Below, one piece after another: positions 1 to 10,094 of a stretch of DNA of 64,000 nucleotides; the first letter of the stretch is position 1; every line of letters starts with the position of its first letter. The DNA is from Agrostemma githago (taxonomy: Eukaryota; Streptophyta; Magnoliopsida; Caryophyllales; Caryophyllaceae). The position numbers were made by a program, and so were the translations under genes. The stretch is taken from positions 66,481,666 through 66,545,665 of the forward strand of contig OY288251.1 of assembly GCA_958450325.1 (NCBI GenBank), written 5' to 3'. The notes under the pieces were generated by a model. It saw nothing but the letters and a program-made list of their open reading frames with translations. It was not told the origin of the DNA and did no database searches.

Positions 1-1336
1 TAGACTCATACCACGATCCATGGTTTTTACTTTACTTGCTTCTATTGTGGAAGAAAAATGAAACACAACAGTTTTATACAACAATACATAATTGGAAGTT
101 GTGCAACAAATTTAATTGTTCGGGACAATGAGATTCTAAAGTCGAGGGGTCATGGATTCAATTGAAATCATGGCAAGTTAATGCAACTCGAGTAAATGTT
201 AATGAAGATAATGATAGGGAACTCGATGTGTTAGAAGAGAATTTCACGCAGCTGTAAAACAGTAGTGAGAGTATAATTTGGAGAGGCAAAATTTCACGAA
301 GAAGATCTGTAAGCCGGGAAGCAATATGTAATATAGACATGATTATCAAAGATGATGAAGAGAAATTGTACTAAGTCAAAATATGAGAGGGCAAGTTACT
401 CTTAATGTCCAAGGTTAGTACAAATAATTGTAAATGGGGCATTATAATGCGCATGATTTACGGAAAATATTTAATATTGTAACTTGGGGATTACGAAACT
501 GGAGTACAGAAACTGGACAATGTAGCGTAGTAAACATTGTAGTATAGGATGCTCACATAATGGAGTAAAAAAAATCAACGTTGTACCTTGGAACAACGCT
601 AACGTATTGAGTTCAATTATCTGCGACCATTGTAGTCCTTTATCTAAATTTCCATTTTGAGTTCAATTATTGTACGTATGTTCATTTCAATTAACTTAAG
701 CTCCTTTCTGCTTACAGTTTCATAACGCTCTCCATAAGATGACCATACGATGACAAAGTTGTAAAGTGGAGACAAAATGATGCACACGGAATGACGATAG
801 AAAGGTATATAAAGTTCAGAATAAGGCTACTTTACACAAATGTTTAATCAAAAGCACTGAAATGTTTACATATATGAACTTAGGTGTTAAAATATCGTTT
901 AAGTACAATACATAGTAAACAGGAAGGTGATGAAAATATGATACACAAAAAATCATCCTCGAATAAAACTGTATCAATTCAGCGACAATGTTGTGTGTTA
1001 GTCGACACTGATGAGGATATGGGTGAGCCTGGTGAAGAGCAAAGCCGGAATATGCTAATCAACCTGTAACCTGCAACAGCAATCAGACGACGAAACATGC
1101 TAGGGATATAACAGAAAAAACCTCTACCATAGAGGTTCAAATCATCAGGTGAACAAAAACCAAACATGTATAGTCCTCATCAAGATAATTTGGCAGATAA
1201 TAATGTCTCATCTGGCAAATAATATCACCACAGTGAAATGGTGAAGAGCACTTAAGCGTCTAAAGACAAATTGAAAAAGTTTTTAGAGAAGAGACTACGG
1301 TTAACAGTTTTCCAGGACAAACGAAAAACACATCAA
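1..1336. other. Gene-free 3' flank of the RPA-like gene
   Basis: I see no convincing coding exon, RNA gene or terminal-repeat element here. Short open frames on both strands carry no recognisable motif. The sequence lies downstream of the minus-strand RPA-like gene and probably includes its 3' UTR. Confidence 0.5.
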
Positions 1337-4160
1337 TCAAGCTATTTTTTCCTTCTTTATAGACAGGATCTGCTTAGTAGCAGATGCAGCGTCTTCTGCA
1401 AGGGCATCTAGATCATAAGACTGCAATTCGACCGCGGCTCCATTCCTCTTCAAAGGTGTGATCCTAGATGACGTTGAGGCGGTCTCACAATCGATGACCT
1501 GATTGCAAACAGAGTAAAAATGCGATTAGATGAGGTGTAAACAACCCGTGAGATTTGTGTTGTAGTAACAAAGTTAAATGTAATCAAAAAAATATATGAA
1601 GAAAATACCGGTTCAGTAGGTGTTGCGTCAACGTCTTTAGAACCACTCAACGAAATTTCAGGAACATCTTCAAAGCTCTGACTGCCTGAAGTGGTCGACT
1701 TACGCCGGAGATCCTTTGTCATCGAAGTATATGTGTCCATCTCAACCTACATTATAATTCCCGTCAGAAGGTTGCGTTCAACTGAGGCATTGAAAAGACC
1801 ATATATACTACTCCCTCCGAGTTCCTATTATTGTCCCAAAAGCTTTTGGGGTGGAAAACAAGGAAGGGGAAATGAGTGGCTCAAAAAAGGAGGAGAAAGA
1901 GAGAGAAATGAGAGAGTAATTGTGAACCACATATTGATGGCCTAAAAAAGAAAGTGGGACAAAAATCAAACTCAGTCCAAAAAGGAAAGTGGGACAATAA
2001 TAGGAACTCGGAGGGAGTACTTGAAATGTTAATGTAGGCCAGTGTGTGAATACCTTGAGGGCTTGGTCGTATGTCATGTGCCACTTGTGGATCTTGTCAA
2101 CGTCGTCGGACATCCACGACACAGTTTATGACTTGGAAAATTGTTTGACATTGAAGTTGTCATCTATTTTTATCTTGAACAGATAACGTTGATCAAGGAA
2201 AATGGAGAGCTCTTCAGGCATGGAATGACCCTGTCCATCCTAAGAGTAACACTCAAGTGAAATTTAGAGTGAAGAACTTGACCTAGAAGAAAGAAATAAA
2301 AATGAGGAGGCATCATTTAGCAGAGGGTACGTACCTTTTCCATCTTAGCAATAAGTTCAATAGCCGTGGTATCAAGGAACTGCTCCACTTGATTATCAAA
2401 GACAACAAAATTACACTCTGTGTCGGTGAAATCTTGGACGACAAACTTCAACTGAAATCTGTGACAAATACTAAAATATTTAGAAATAGGAAGAGTTAAA
2501 TTGCGGGGGATAAATGATACATATAGCGAATGTGCAAGTATTAGAATTACTTCGAATTGCAGGTCATGTATCCATTTTTGCTTCCATCACACCCCGTGTT
2601 CTTGCAAACCCACCTACCCTTGTCGTTCTTCACTGTTTTCGTCCTGCAAGACCTGCAACTGTGGTAGTACCAACCCGCAGATGAATCTATGTCGACAATC
2701 GTTGCGACAGTGTAGAACGACCCAGCCTGGTTGTTAAGAAGTAAACACCGTAAAAAAATGGAAAGTTAGAAAAACAGCATGTCATAGCGACCCGTTTCAA
2801 AGCTTGGGATCCTACCTTCTCATTTTCAACAATCTGTGAAATTGATAGAACACCGTCAACGGGCAAGTTGAAACTCTCTTCTTCAGCACCTTCCTCGATT
2901 ATTTGGAGAGAGTTGCTAGGGGCTTGGGATGATAGACTGAAAAGAAAGAAAACTATTATCACAATAAAGGTGCAAGATTTCAGAGTGTACAGTACAAATG
3001 AAAATGCAATCCTAAACCTCTCCTGAAAAGCTCGACTTCGGGTATTGCTGGATTGAACTCAAAAGTTGTGGCGTTGAACGTGGTTTGCACAATCCAGGTA
3101 TCTATCAAACGAACAACCCAGATATATATCAAATTAACTAAATACTCGCATTAGAGGGGAGTAGATGACTTCAATAATGCAGAAGTAGCTTACTGTCAAA
3201 CAGCCTCGTCTCAAGACCTCTGAGAACAACAACTTTAGACTGTTGCGGGGACGGAAGAACTTGTAAAACCTCCGGAAGTTCGGTGGCATGAGGAGCCCAT
3301 AGTGTACATTGAAGAACAACACCCCTGAAGTCAACCAAGAAAACAATAAGCGGTTAATGGTTGACAGTATTCAAGTACACGCAGGATGGGTCAAAGAATG
3401 AAAACTAAGTTACTTAATTACGAATTCAATAAGGGTACATACTCAATATCTTCAAGCTTAATTTTTCTGCACTTGTAAGCCCTCTTCGTTTCCTGCATTG
3501 GACCAATTTCGTACACCTTGCCAACAATATCTGCAAAACCAATCAACCATTACAAAACATGAAAAAGCTCAGAATTATTTACAAATTGGACATTGTGTAA
3601 GTAAATGCAAGCAAGAGGTAACATAATGGAGACCTATGTACTGATTCATTGGTACTTTGCCATTGACGATGTCATCAAACCTCGCAAAGCGGTATATGTT
3701 GAAAGGAATTGATGAACATTTGGGCAAATAAGTAACCCTTGTCGAGAATTCAACTTGGAGCCTGCAGGCATGGGAGGTGGCCCACTCCGATCCAGTGTTC
3801 GACGTCACGGTGAGACTGCGAATGTTATAAGCCTCCTTCACTATGAATTTGTCAATGAACTTGCTAATCAAGGATTTCTTTATAGTAGCTTGGACTAAAT
3901 CATCCTGATATATAAAAAAAAACTAAAATATCAATAAAATAAAAAGCAAATGTATTACATCATAACCACTGTCTACAGCTATACATCAATACTACTTGGG
4001 AAACAACCTTCTCGTCAATAAGCAGCAACTCAATTGAGTCGGTGACAGATTTGTCATTAAAATTTAGTCTATTCCATCGATTGATCACCCTGACATTTAG
4101 ATCCTTCACTCGCACACCCTCACATAATGTGGAAATGGAGTCACGACGTACATCAGACAT
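1337..4160 (-). CDS. Replication protein A 70-kDa-like ssDNA-binding protein, 11 exons, premature stop in exon 9
   Basis: RPA large-subunit-like proteins bind single-stranded DNA through OB folds during replication and repair in the nucleus. My exons, high to low coordinate: 4160-4008, 3904-3634, 3530-3443, 3324-3194, 3101-about 3018, 2936-2816, 2726-2551, 2458-2335, 2240-2054, 1740-1609, 1498-1337. All introns are GT-AG and phases join, except exon 5/6, whose donor I could not fix. Exons 1-2 give a DUF223/OB-type N-terminus. Exon 5 ends in a NPAIPEVE segment typical of the family. Exon 7 encodes a zinc finger (WYYHSCRSC, then WVCKNTGC). Exon 8 gives the following OB strand ending FDNQVEQFLDTTA. 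Exon 9 has an in-frame TAA at 2128-2126, yet reading beyond it continues in frame through correctly spliced exons 10 and 11 to a normal TGA. It is therefore either a recent pseudogene or a protein shortened by about 135 residues. Plant Helitrons can carry RPA-like genes, so a transposon origin is possible; I saw no convincing Helitron ends flanking it. Confidence 0.75.
1811..2017. mobile_element. Stowaway-type MITE in an RPA-like gene intron
   Basis: A 207-bp element flanked by TA on both sides (1809-1810 and 2018-2019). It has near-perfect terminal inverted repeats of about 30 bp that begin CTCCCTCCGAGTTCC. It sits in the intron between exons 9 and 10 of the minus-strand RPA-like gene, 37 bp beyond the exon 9 donor. 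TA target duplication plus CTCCCTCC ends are standard for Stowaway (Tc1/Mariner-type) MITEs. Confidence 0.88.
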
Positions 4161-4629
4161 GGTGGCTAAAGCGGAGAAAGATAACAGTAGTAATAGTAAT
4201 AGAGCAGAGGAGTTCAGAAAAGATTTAAAGGCTGATAGGGAACTGCACTTACCGGTTTGAATAGATATATATTACCTGTGGCGGAAGTAATTTAAGGGCT
4301 TGTGGAGACGATGGGACGGGTTTAAATGGCATCACAACTTCCAGCGAGGAATCATTGAAGAAGATGACGATTTTCGGGGGGGGGGGGGGGTGAATGGATG
4401 ATTCATTTTCGAGGAGATGAATGATGGATGCGTTTTCGAGGAGGATGAGTAGAATGGATGATTGACGGAGATGAAGTGTAATTGATCAGGTTTCGAGAAG
4501 TGTTTGATCAATTGATTGATCAATAAATGAGGAATTGGGAAGACGAAGAGGCGCACTGCTGAGGATCAATTAAGGGGGACTGTGAAAGGTAGTATAGTTA
4601 TTTTTGTACTATTTTCTCACAATCAGCGA
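4161..4629. other. 5' flank of the RPA-like gene with a 15-bp G run
   Basis: Upstream sequence of the minus-strand gene, presumably its promoter and 5' UTR. I see no clear TATA box. The one striking feature is an uninterrupted run of 15 G at 4376-4390 (a C run on the gene's own strand). Confidence 0.4.
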
Positions 4630-4722
4630 AGTGACCCAGTGGTGTGGTAAGTTGGGATTTGCCTTAGAGGTCGCGGGTTCGAACCCTGTCATTTAACGGA
4701 ACAATTGATTAGTAAAAAAAAA
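4630..4722 (+). mobile_element. tRNA-derived SINE
   Basis: An A-box-like segment near 4632-4648 (GACCCAGTGGTGTGGTAAG) and a perfect B box GGTTCGAACCC at 4676-4686 are spaced as in a tRNA promoter. They are followed about 30 bp later by a run of nine A at 4714-4722. A real tRNA is unlikely because no acceptor stem closes. Confidence 0.7.
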
Positions 4723-5934
4723 CCTACTCGTATATACTAAGAGGATAGTGTCGACACCTCCTTCACTATTTTCCGTCCAAGAAACTCACATTTAAACAAG
4801 AAAAAATTATAAAGTATAAATATTATATTTTTTTGGTAGAGATAACTATTTATTGCAAAATTCTAAGTCATGTTATTATTGTAGAAGGAGAAAAAAAATT
4901 ATTGCTATAATTAGTTAACCTTTTTATTACGAAGTACTACGTAGTTTCTAATTTAACTTTCCGAAATCAAAATAGTTTAATACATTATCTAAAAAATAAT
5001 TTATTTTAATCGAACATCTCTAAATATAATACGCCTATAGATTATTAAGTAACTAATCTATATATCCGTGAAGTATTGTAATGGTCTATACTGAGTAACT
5101 AGTTTGTAGTATGAGAATTTTATAAATATGACTTAATCATAGATGTGTTACCTAAATTATTCGTTTTCAAAATTGAAAATTAATTATTTTTTTATGGAAT
5201 TATTTTAATGTGAGGATGAAAATATTTAAGTTAGTGTTATTTTCTTGGAAAGGAGATTAATGAAATAATTATTTTTAGTTTCTAATTTCTTTGTCCTCTT
5301 TGTTTGGATGATTTGATGAAAAGGTAAACCTAGAATGCGAGATTACATTCAAATGACCAAATTGGTAAACACAATGGCACAAAGGTTGATAAATTTGTAA
5401 AAAAAATGTGAGTTGCGTAAAATTGGTAAAAAAAGGTTATGCAGGTGACAAATTAATAATAAAAAATATTATAGTTTTAGGAATTTTAATTTTTGACCCG
5501 ATTTTTTTTGTTCTGTGTTAGTTTAGTTTGAAAAAAAATTGAAATTATTGCTAATTTATTTTTTTCTTAAATATTGCTCCGCATTTGCCTATTTAACCCG
5601 GTTTAATTATTCCGGTGCAAAAGCTGAAATTTGTTTACTAGAATTTGAAAAGTGAATGATTAATGACTAACTAGAATAGACCTCATGCAATACTGCACGA
5701 TACATATAGTTTGGTTACTTATTGGTACATACTATTTCTATATCTTCAATTGATAATACATCCATTTTTTTAAAATTTCTTTTCATAGGGTTGAGTTAAG
5801 AAAATGAAATTATAAAACTAATCTAAAGATTCACTAATAATTAGTGGATGATATTATTTTATAAATTCTCAAACTATTTTAATGAAAAATTACACTTTTC
5901 ATGAAGCTTGATAATGATATAGTATACAAAACCA
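4723..5934. other. AT-rich intergenic DNA
   Basis: No gene, no clear terminal repeats. Long A and T runs only. Confidence 0.5.
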
Positions 5935-6052
5935 AAGATGTCTTAGCCCAGTGATTAAGGTTATGTGTTCTGGGACAATAGATCTCAGGTTCGAATCCCC
6001 CTCCCCTTTATTGTAATGCGACTAAGTGCGCTCTTCGTTGAATAAAAAAAAA
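5935..6052 (+). mobile_element. tRNA-derived SINE
   Basis: A-box-like segment at 5944-5960 (TAGCCCAGTGATTAAGG) and B box GGTTCGAATCC at 5989-5999, with an A-rich tail from 6041. It is the same family as the copy at 14761, which shares the GAAGATGTCTTAGCC start and the CCCCCTCCCCT stretch after the B box. Confidence 0.75.
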
Positions 6053-6204
6053 TATAGTATACAGATTAATTTTGTTTTAAACAGAATATGTGTCAAATCT
6101 CCTCGAACAAAACATCATATTGAAACATTTAACTGTATGTATTTATGAATTTATATCAAATAAGAGAATATTTTAATTCAAAAAGAATAGCGGCTATAGT
6201 TTTT

Positions 6205-7157
6205 TTTGAATTTTTTATCATTTAAATGTTTTTTATTAAACTATTTATTCATTTGGTGTTCTTTTGAAACTATTTCTTCCAAATGGTTCCACGTCATCAT
6301 TTTTGTTTTCATTTTTACCTCACTCACCCTGCGGCTCACCCTAATTCGGCGCGACAAAACAGAGCAACGCACCCCAGCTCCTCTTCCTATACAGAGAAAA
6401 CAGGGGAGCAACTAACTTTGTTTTGTGTGGCAAAAGTGACCCATAACCGCTACTAACCGCTAGTTCACCCATAACCGCTACTATCGGCTTGCCTAATGCA
6501 GTAATGCAGCCTTCTTGGACCCAATGTTTTGTGTGGCAAAATTGAAATGGAGAAATGGTGAATTGGTGAGTCGGGGTCCTTCCTCCTTGTTCAACCTTCT
6601 TCATTTTATTTAGCTTATCCTTGACTTAGACTTTGCATATTTTGACCCGTCTTTCTTGTATCGATTCTTCCCGAGTCGGGACCTACAGGTAAAAGATCGA
6701 CGCACTATACCGAAATTCCGAGAAACAGCATGATTTGACACTAATTATCTTAAACTCGACTATTAGACTAATTAAACACAAACAACCAAATAATACTAGC
6801 AAAACGGGTTATTAATTGACTAAATAAGAGAAAAATCCGAGTTTTTCGTGTATCGATTTTTGTAAGCATGGTCAGGCGAAATCTGGGTTTTTCGTGTTTG
6901 ATTAATTGATTGGCGTCGATTTCCAGTTTGTATGGTTCTCTTCTCATTGGCATAAGTGTTGAAATCCTGATGTAGTGCTCTGTTTTGCCGTGCCGATATT
7001 AGGGTGAGCCGCTACTTCAAGTAGTGGCAGTGTGAGTGAGGTAAAAAGAAAACGAAAATGATGACGTGGAACCATTTAGAAGAAATAGTTTCAAAAGAAC
7101 ACCAAATGAATAAATAGTTTAATAAAAAACATTTAAATGATAAAAAATTCTTTTTTT
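6205..7157. mobile_element. Fold-back / Mutator-like MITE with about 170-bp terminal inverted repeats
   Basis: The left arm (about 6205-6372) and the right arm (about 6968-7157) are inverted copies of each other over roughly 170 bp, apart from a small indel near 7010-7025. Both outer ends begin with a homopolymer followed by GAATTTTTTATCATTTAAATG when read inward. The roughly 600-bp interior has no transposase-like frame; it contains the word ACCCATAACCGCTACT twice near 6440-6485. Long TIRs suggest a non-autonomous MULE, but I could not identify a 9-bp target duplication. Confidence 0.7.
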
Positions 7158-7334
7158 TACAATTCTTTATCAAAATACTTAATAACTAGTTTAAAATTAT
7201 AATGACTTGAACTTAATTTGTGAGTAAGAATTGATAAATGTAAACATTTACAAACAATCATTAGTTACCTTATTTAGATATGATATTTGGTGGAAAAATT
7301 TAGTTGGAGAGTTATTCTCTTAGTAATAAAAATA

Positions 7335-8521
7335 CGGAGTTACTCTTCGCAGTACACATTCTACTCGACGCAGTACTTTTTACCCATATTTTTCCATTGC
7401 ATGCCCTTATAAAAAAAACATAATTTCATTATTCTCCCACCCTTTCTACCCTAACCCTAAAAACCATTTCTTTTTTTTCAATTATTATTGACTACCTCCA
7501 AATCTAACTATACATTCATTAAATTTATCAAATTTTATAGATCATGGATACAATTTTGATTGAAAAACAGGTATCAATCCATTAATTATCATTAATTATT
7601 GAAATTGGGGTTTTTTGTTTCAAAGTTCAAAATAATTAATTTTTTTGTTTATTGTTATATATCACTAATTATGATTATTGTTTTTTGTTTATCATTAATT
7701 ATTGAAAGATTTTGATTGAAGAACATGTATCAATCATTAGTTATCATTAATTATTGAAATTAAGGTTTTTTGTTTCAAAGTTCAGAATAATCGATTTTTT
7801 TTATTGTTATATATAATTAATTACGATTTTTGTTTATTGTTTATCCCTAATTATTGAAATTAGGGTTTTTGGTTTCAATTATCGATTTTCAACCATTAAT
7901 TACCTTACGTACGACGTGTTCCTCTTTTTACGGAGTCTTTTTTATTTTGGTTTGGATGTCAAGCATGACTTTAAACATAAATTTAAAGTTGTGGCTGAAT
8001 ACAAATAAATTTTTCTAGCAAACACTATACTTTCAATTTTTTTTGGTTTAGAAACTCAATTTTTGGATTTAATACTTTAATATTGGGTATTAAGTTGGAA
8101 GTATGCAATCGAATAATGTAGTACAGTTATGAACTGGGTATATACTGCGTTAAAGTTGGAAAAAAAATTACTTTATCAAAATTGAAAAAAATATATGTGT
8201 ATTCCGTGATAAAAGAAACGTACTGCGTTGATAAATTTTAAAAAAATACTTTATCAAAGATTAAAGTAAATGTACCTCATGAAATTTTAAAATAATATAA
8301 ATGTACTGCAAAAAAATGTATTGCGTAAAAGTAAAAAAAAATAAATGTACTGCGTAAAAGTAAAAAATAAGTACTGCGTTGAGTAAGGTAGATATGGAGA
8401 AGAGAGAAAGAAAAGAGAGGAAAAACAAAAGGATGAATTTGAGGAAGGGAGAAATGAGAGGGGCAAAATCGAAAAAACGGTACTGCGTCGGGTAAAATGC
8501 GTACTGCGAAGAGCAACACCC
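7335..8521. mobile_element. 1.19-kb non-autonomous TIR element with 8-bp target duplication
   Basis: The flanks carry the same 8 bp, TAAAAATA, at 7327-7334 and 8522-8529. The ends are inverted repeats sharing CTCTTCGCAGTAC and, after a small gap, CGACGCAGTAC. The right third repeats GTACTGCGT-like words many times (near 8145, 8222, 8348, 8371, 8482, 8502), like subterminal transposase-binding repeats. No transposase frame is visible. The 8-bp duplication favours hAT; the long TIRs would also suit a MULE. Confidence 0.72.
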
Positions 8522-8561
8522 TAAAAATAATAATATAGAGATTTTTTTTGTCAGAAACTAC

Positions 8562-8840
8562 GGGCTCGTTTGGTTACTCGCTTAATTACCGGGAAGTGCA
8601 TTTTCAGGCCGGGAGTTGTTTGTTTGCCCATTTCATGGAAATTGCCACTTCCCAGGAATTGTCACTTTCTCCCTAATGGAGAAGTTACTCACCAAGCCAC
8701 ATTGGTGTATAGAACTTCCCGCATGAAGTCATTTTCTACCTGACAACCAAACAATATTTTTGTAATTCTCATGAAATACAAATTCACGAGAATTTAAGTT
8801 CCCGGTAACTTCATCCTCCCATGGTGAACCAAACGAGCCC
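8562..8840. mobile_element. PIF/Harbinger-type MITE
   Basis: A 279-bp element with 14-bp perfect terminal inverted repeats (GGGCTCGTTTGGTT) flanked by TAC on each side (8559-8561, 8841-8843). GGGCTCGTTTGGTT-type ends and 3-bp target duplications are typical of Tourist-like MITEs in plants. Confidence 0.82.
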
Positions 8841-8843
8841 TAC

Positions 8844-10009
8844 TTTTTTCTGTAGGTGGTTTTGTGAACAACTACGTTTTATTTATTTTTTGGTATTCAA
8901 CTAACTTTTATTTTCATTTTTTTTGTTAAAAACTACCTAAATATTATTTCCGGTGACCCAAAATCAACTTTCCGGCGACCCGAAATCAACTTTCCGGCGT
9001 TTACTAAACGTGAAAATTTTTGTGTTGTGGAAAACTACCTTTTATTTTTATTTTTTTGTGGGTGACTACCTTATTTTTAAACAAACTTGTGATGCAAAAA
9101 TTAAAAGTTAAGATAAATAATCATATCAAATTATAGTAAAGTCCATTAATTCTTCAATTTAAACCTTGCTTAGTTTAATTTTAAAAAAAACAAAACAAAA
9201 TAATGTCACCTATTAACCCCTTAATCATTCAATCATGTTATTAATCACGATCTATTAGAACACTTTTTGATCAATTGTCCACCAACCTCTCCGTAATTGA
9301 TTTTTATAAAAAAATTATGTGTATCATTTGGTTATTTGGCTGTGAGATTGGGGATAATTGGATAAGATTTCGTCATATTAATTTATTTTGACAAGTCAAA
9401 TTCTTGTATGGACGGTCTCACGATAAATTTTATTGTACGTTTTATAATAAGTTATCGTAAAACACTCTCACAAAAGAATTACTCCGTACTAATTTGACAA
9501 ATAATCATCAACTTACCTGTTACATGCACACAATTTTTTCAGGAAAAAATATTTGGATATTACAGACTTAAGAGCATTATTGCATTCACACATTTTTGTT
9601 GTGACGTGTTTACCCGTTACAAGTTTATAACAGATCAAGTAGTTTGGAACTTTGGATAAGACAAAAATATGGTGACAAGTGGGTACCAAATATTTTGTCA
9701 TTAGTCATTGAGTGGACAATATTTGACCCGTCATAACCTTGTAAGTTGTGACGGATATACCCATCACAAGGAAGACTTATTATACTACATTTTAGGCTTT
9801 TAGCCTAATCTCCTAGGATCGGAGTAGATCTTACAAAATCAAGTAAATACAGTACATTTTTGACATATAATAAATTGAAATGGAAATAAATTAGGCAATC
9901 AAGAAAACATTACTTGCATTATTATTGTTGATTCAGATTTTAATTTCTTTCCTTACCTACATTAATTTTCTTTGGATTGGTTTCATACTTTCATTCTGGA
10001 TTTCACTCC
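8844..10009. other. Intergenic DNA upstream of subtilase A
   Basis: No gene seen. A short direct repeat of CAACTTTCCGGCG occurs near 8970-8999. From about 9900 the sequence aligns with the promoter regions of subtilases B and C, so the proximal promoter was included in the A/B duplication. Confidence 0.5.
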
Positions 10010-10016
10010 TATAAAA
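10010..10016 (+). promoter_or_regulatory. TATA box of subtilase A
   Basis: TATAAAA lies 79 bp upstream of the start codon, in a block (CTATAAAAATCAACGTGACT) that is kept at subtilases B and C in the same position. Confidence 0.65.
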
Positions 10017-10094
10017 ATCAACGTGACTTGATTCATAGAGTATATACAAGATCAACAGTGGTTGTTAATTCTTCTACGTTACAATTATACCAAG

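Noticed and set aside
4630..4722. Functional tRNA gene
   Set aside because: A and B boxes are present but there is no acceptor stem and it ends in an A-tail, so a SINE fits better. The same applies to 5935, 14761 and 47457.
7440..7465. Interstitial telomere repeat (CCCTAACCCTAAA)
   Set aside because: Fewer than two units, within a TIR element; ordinary chance telo-box.
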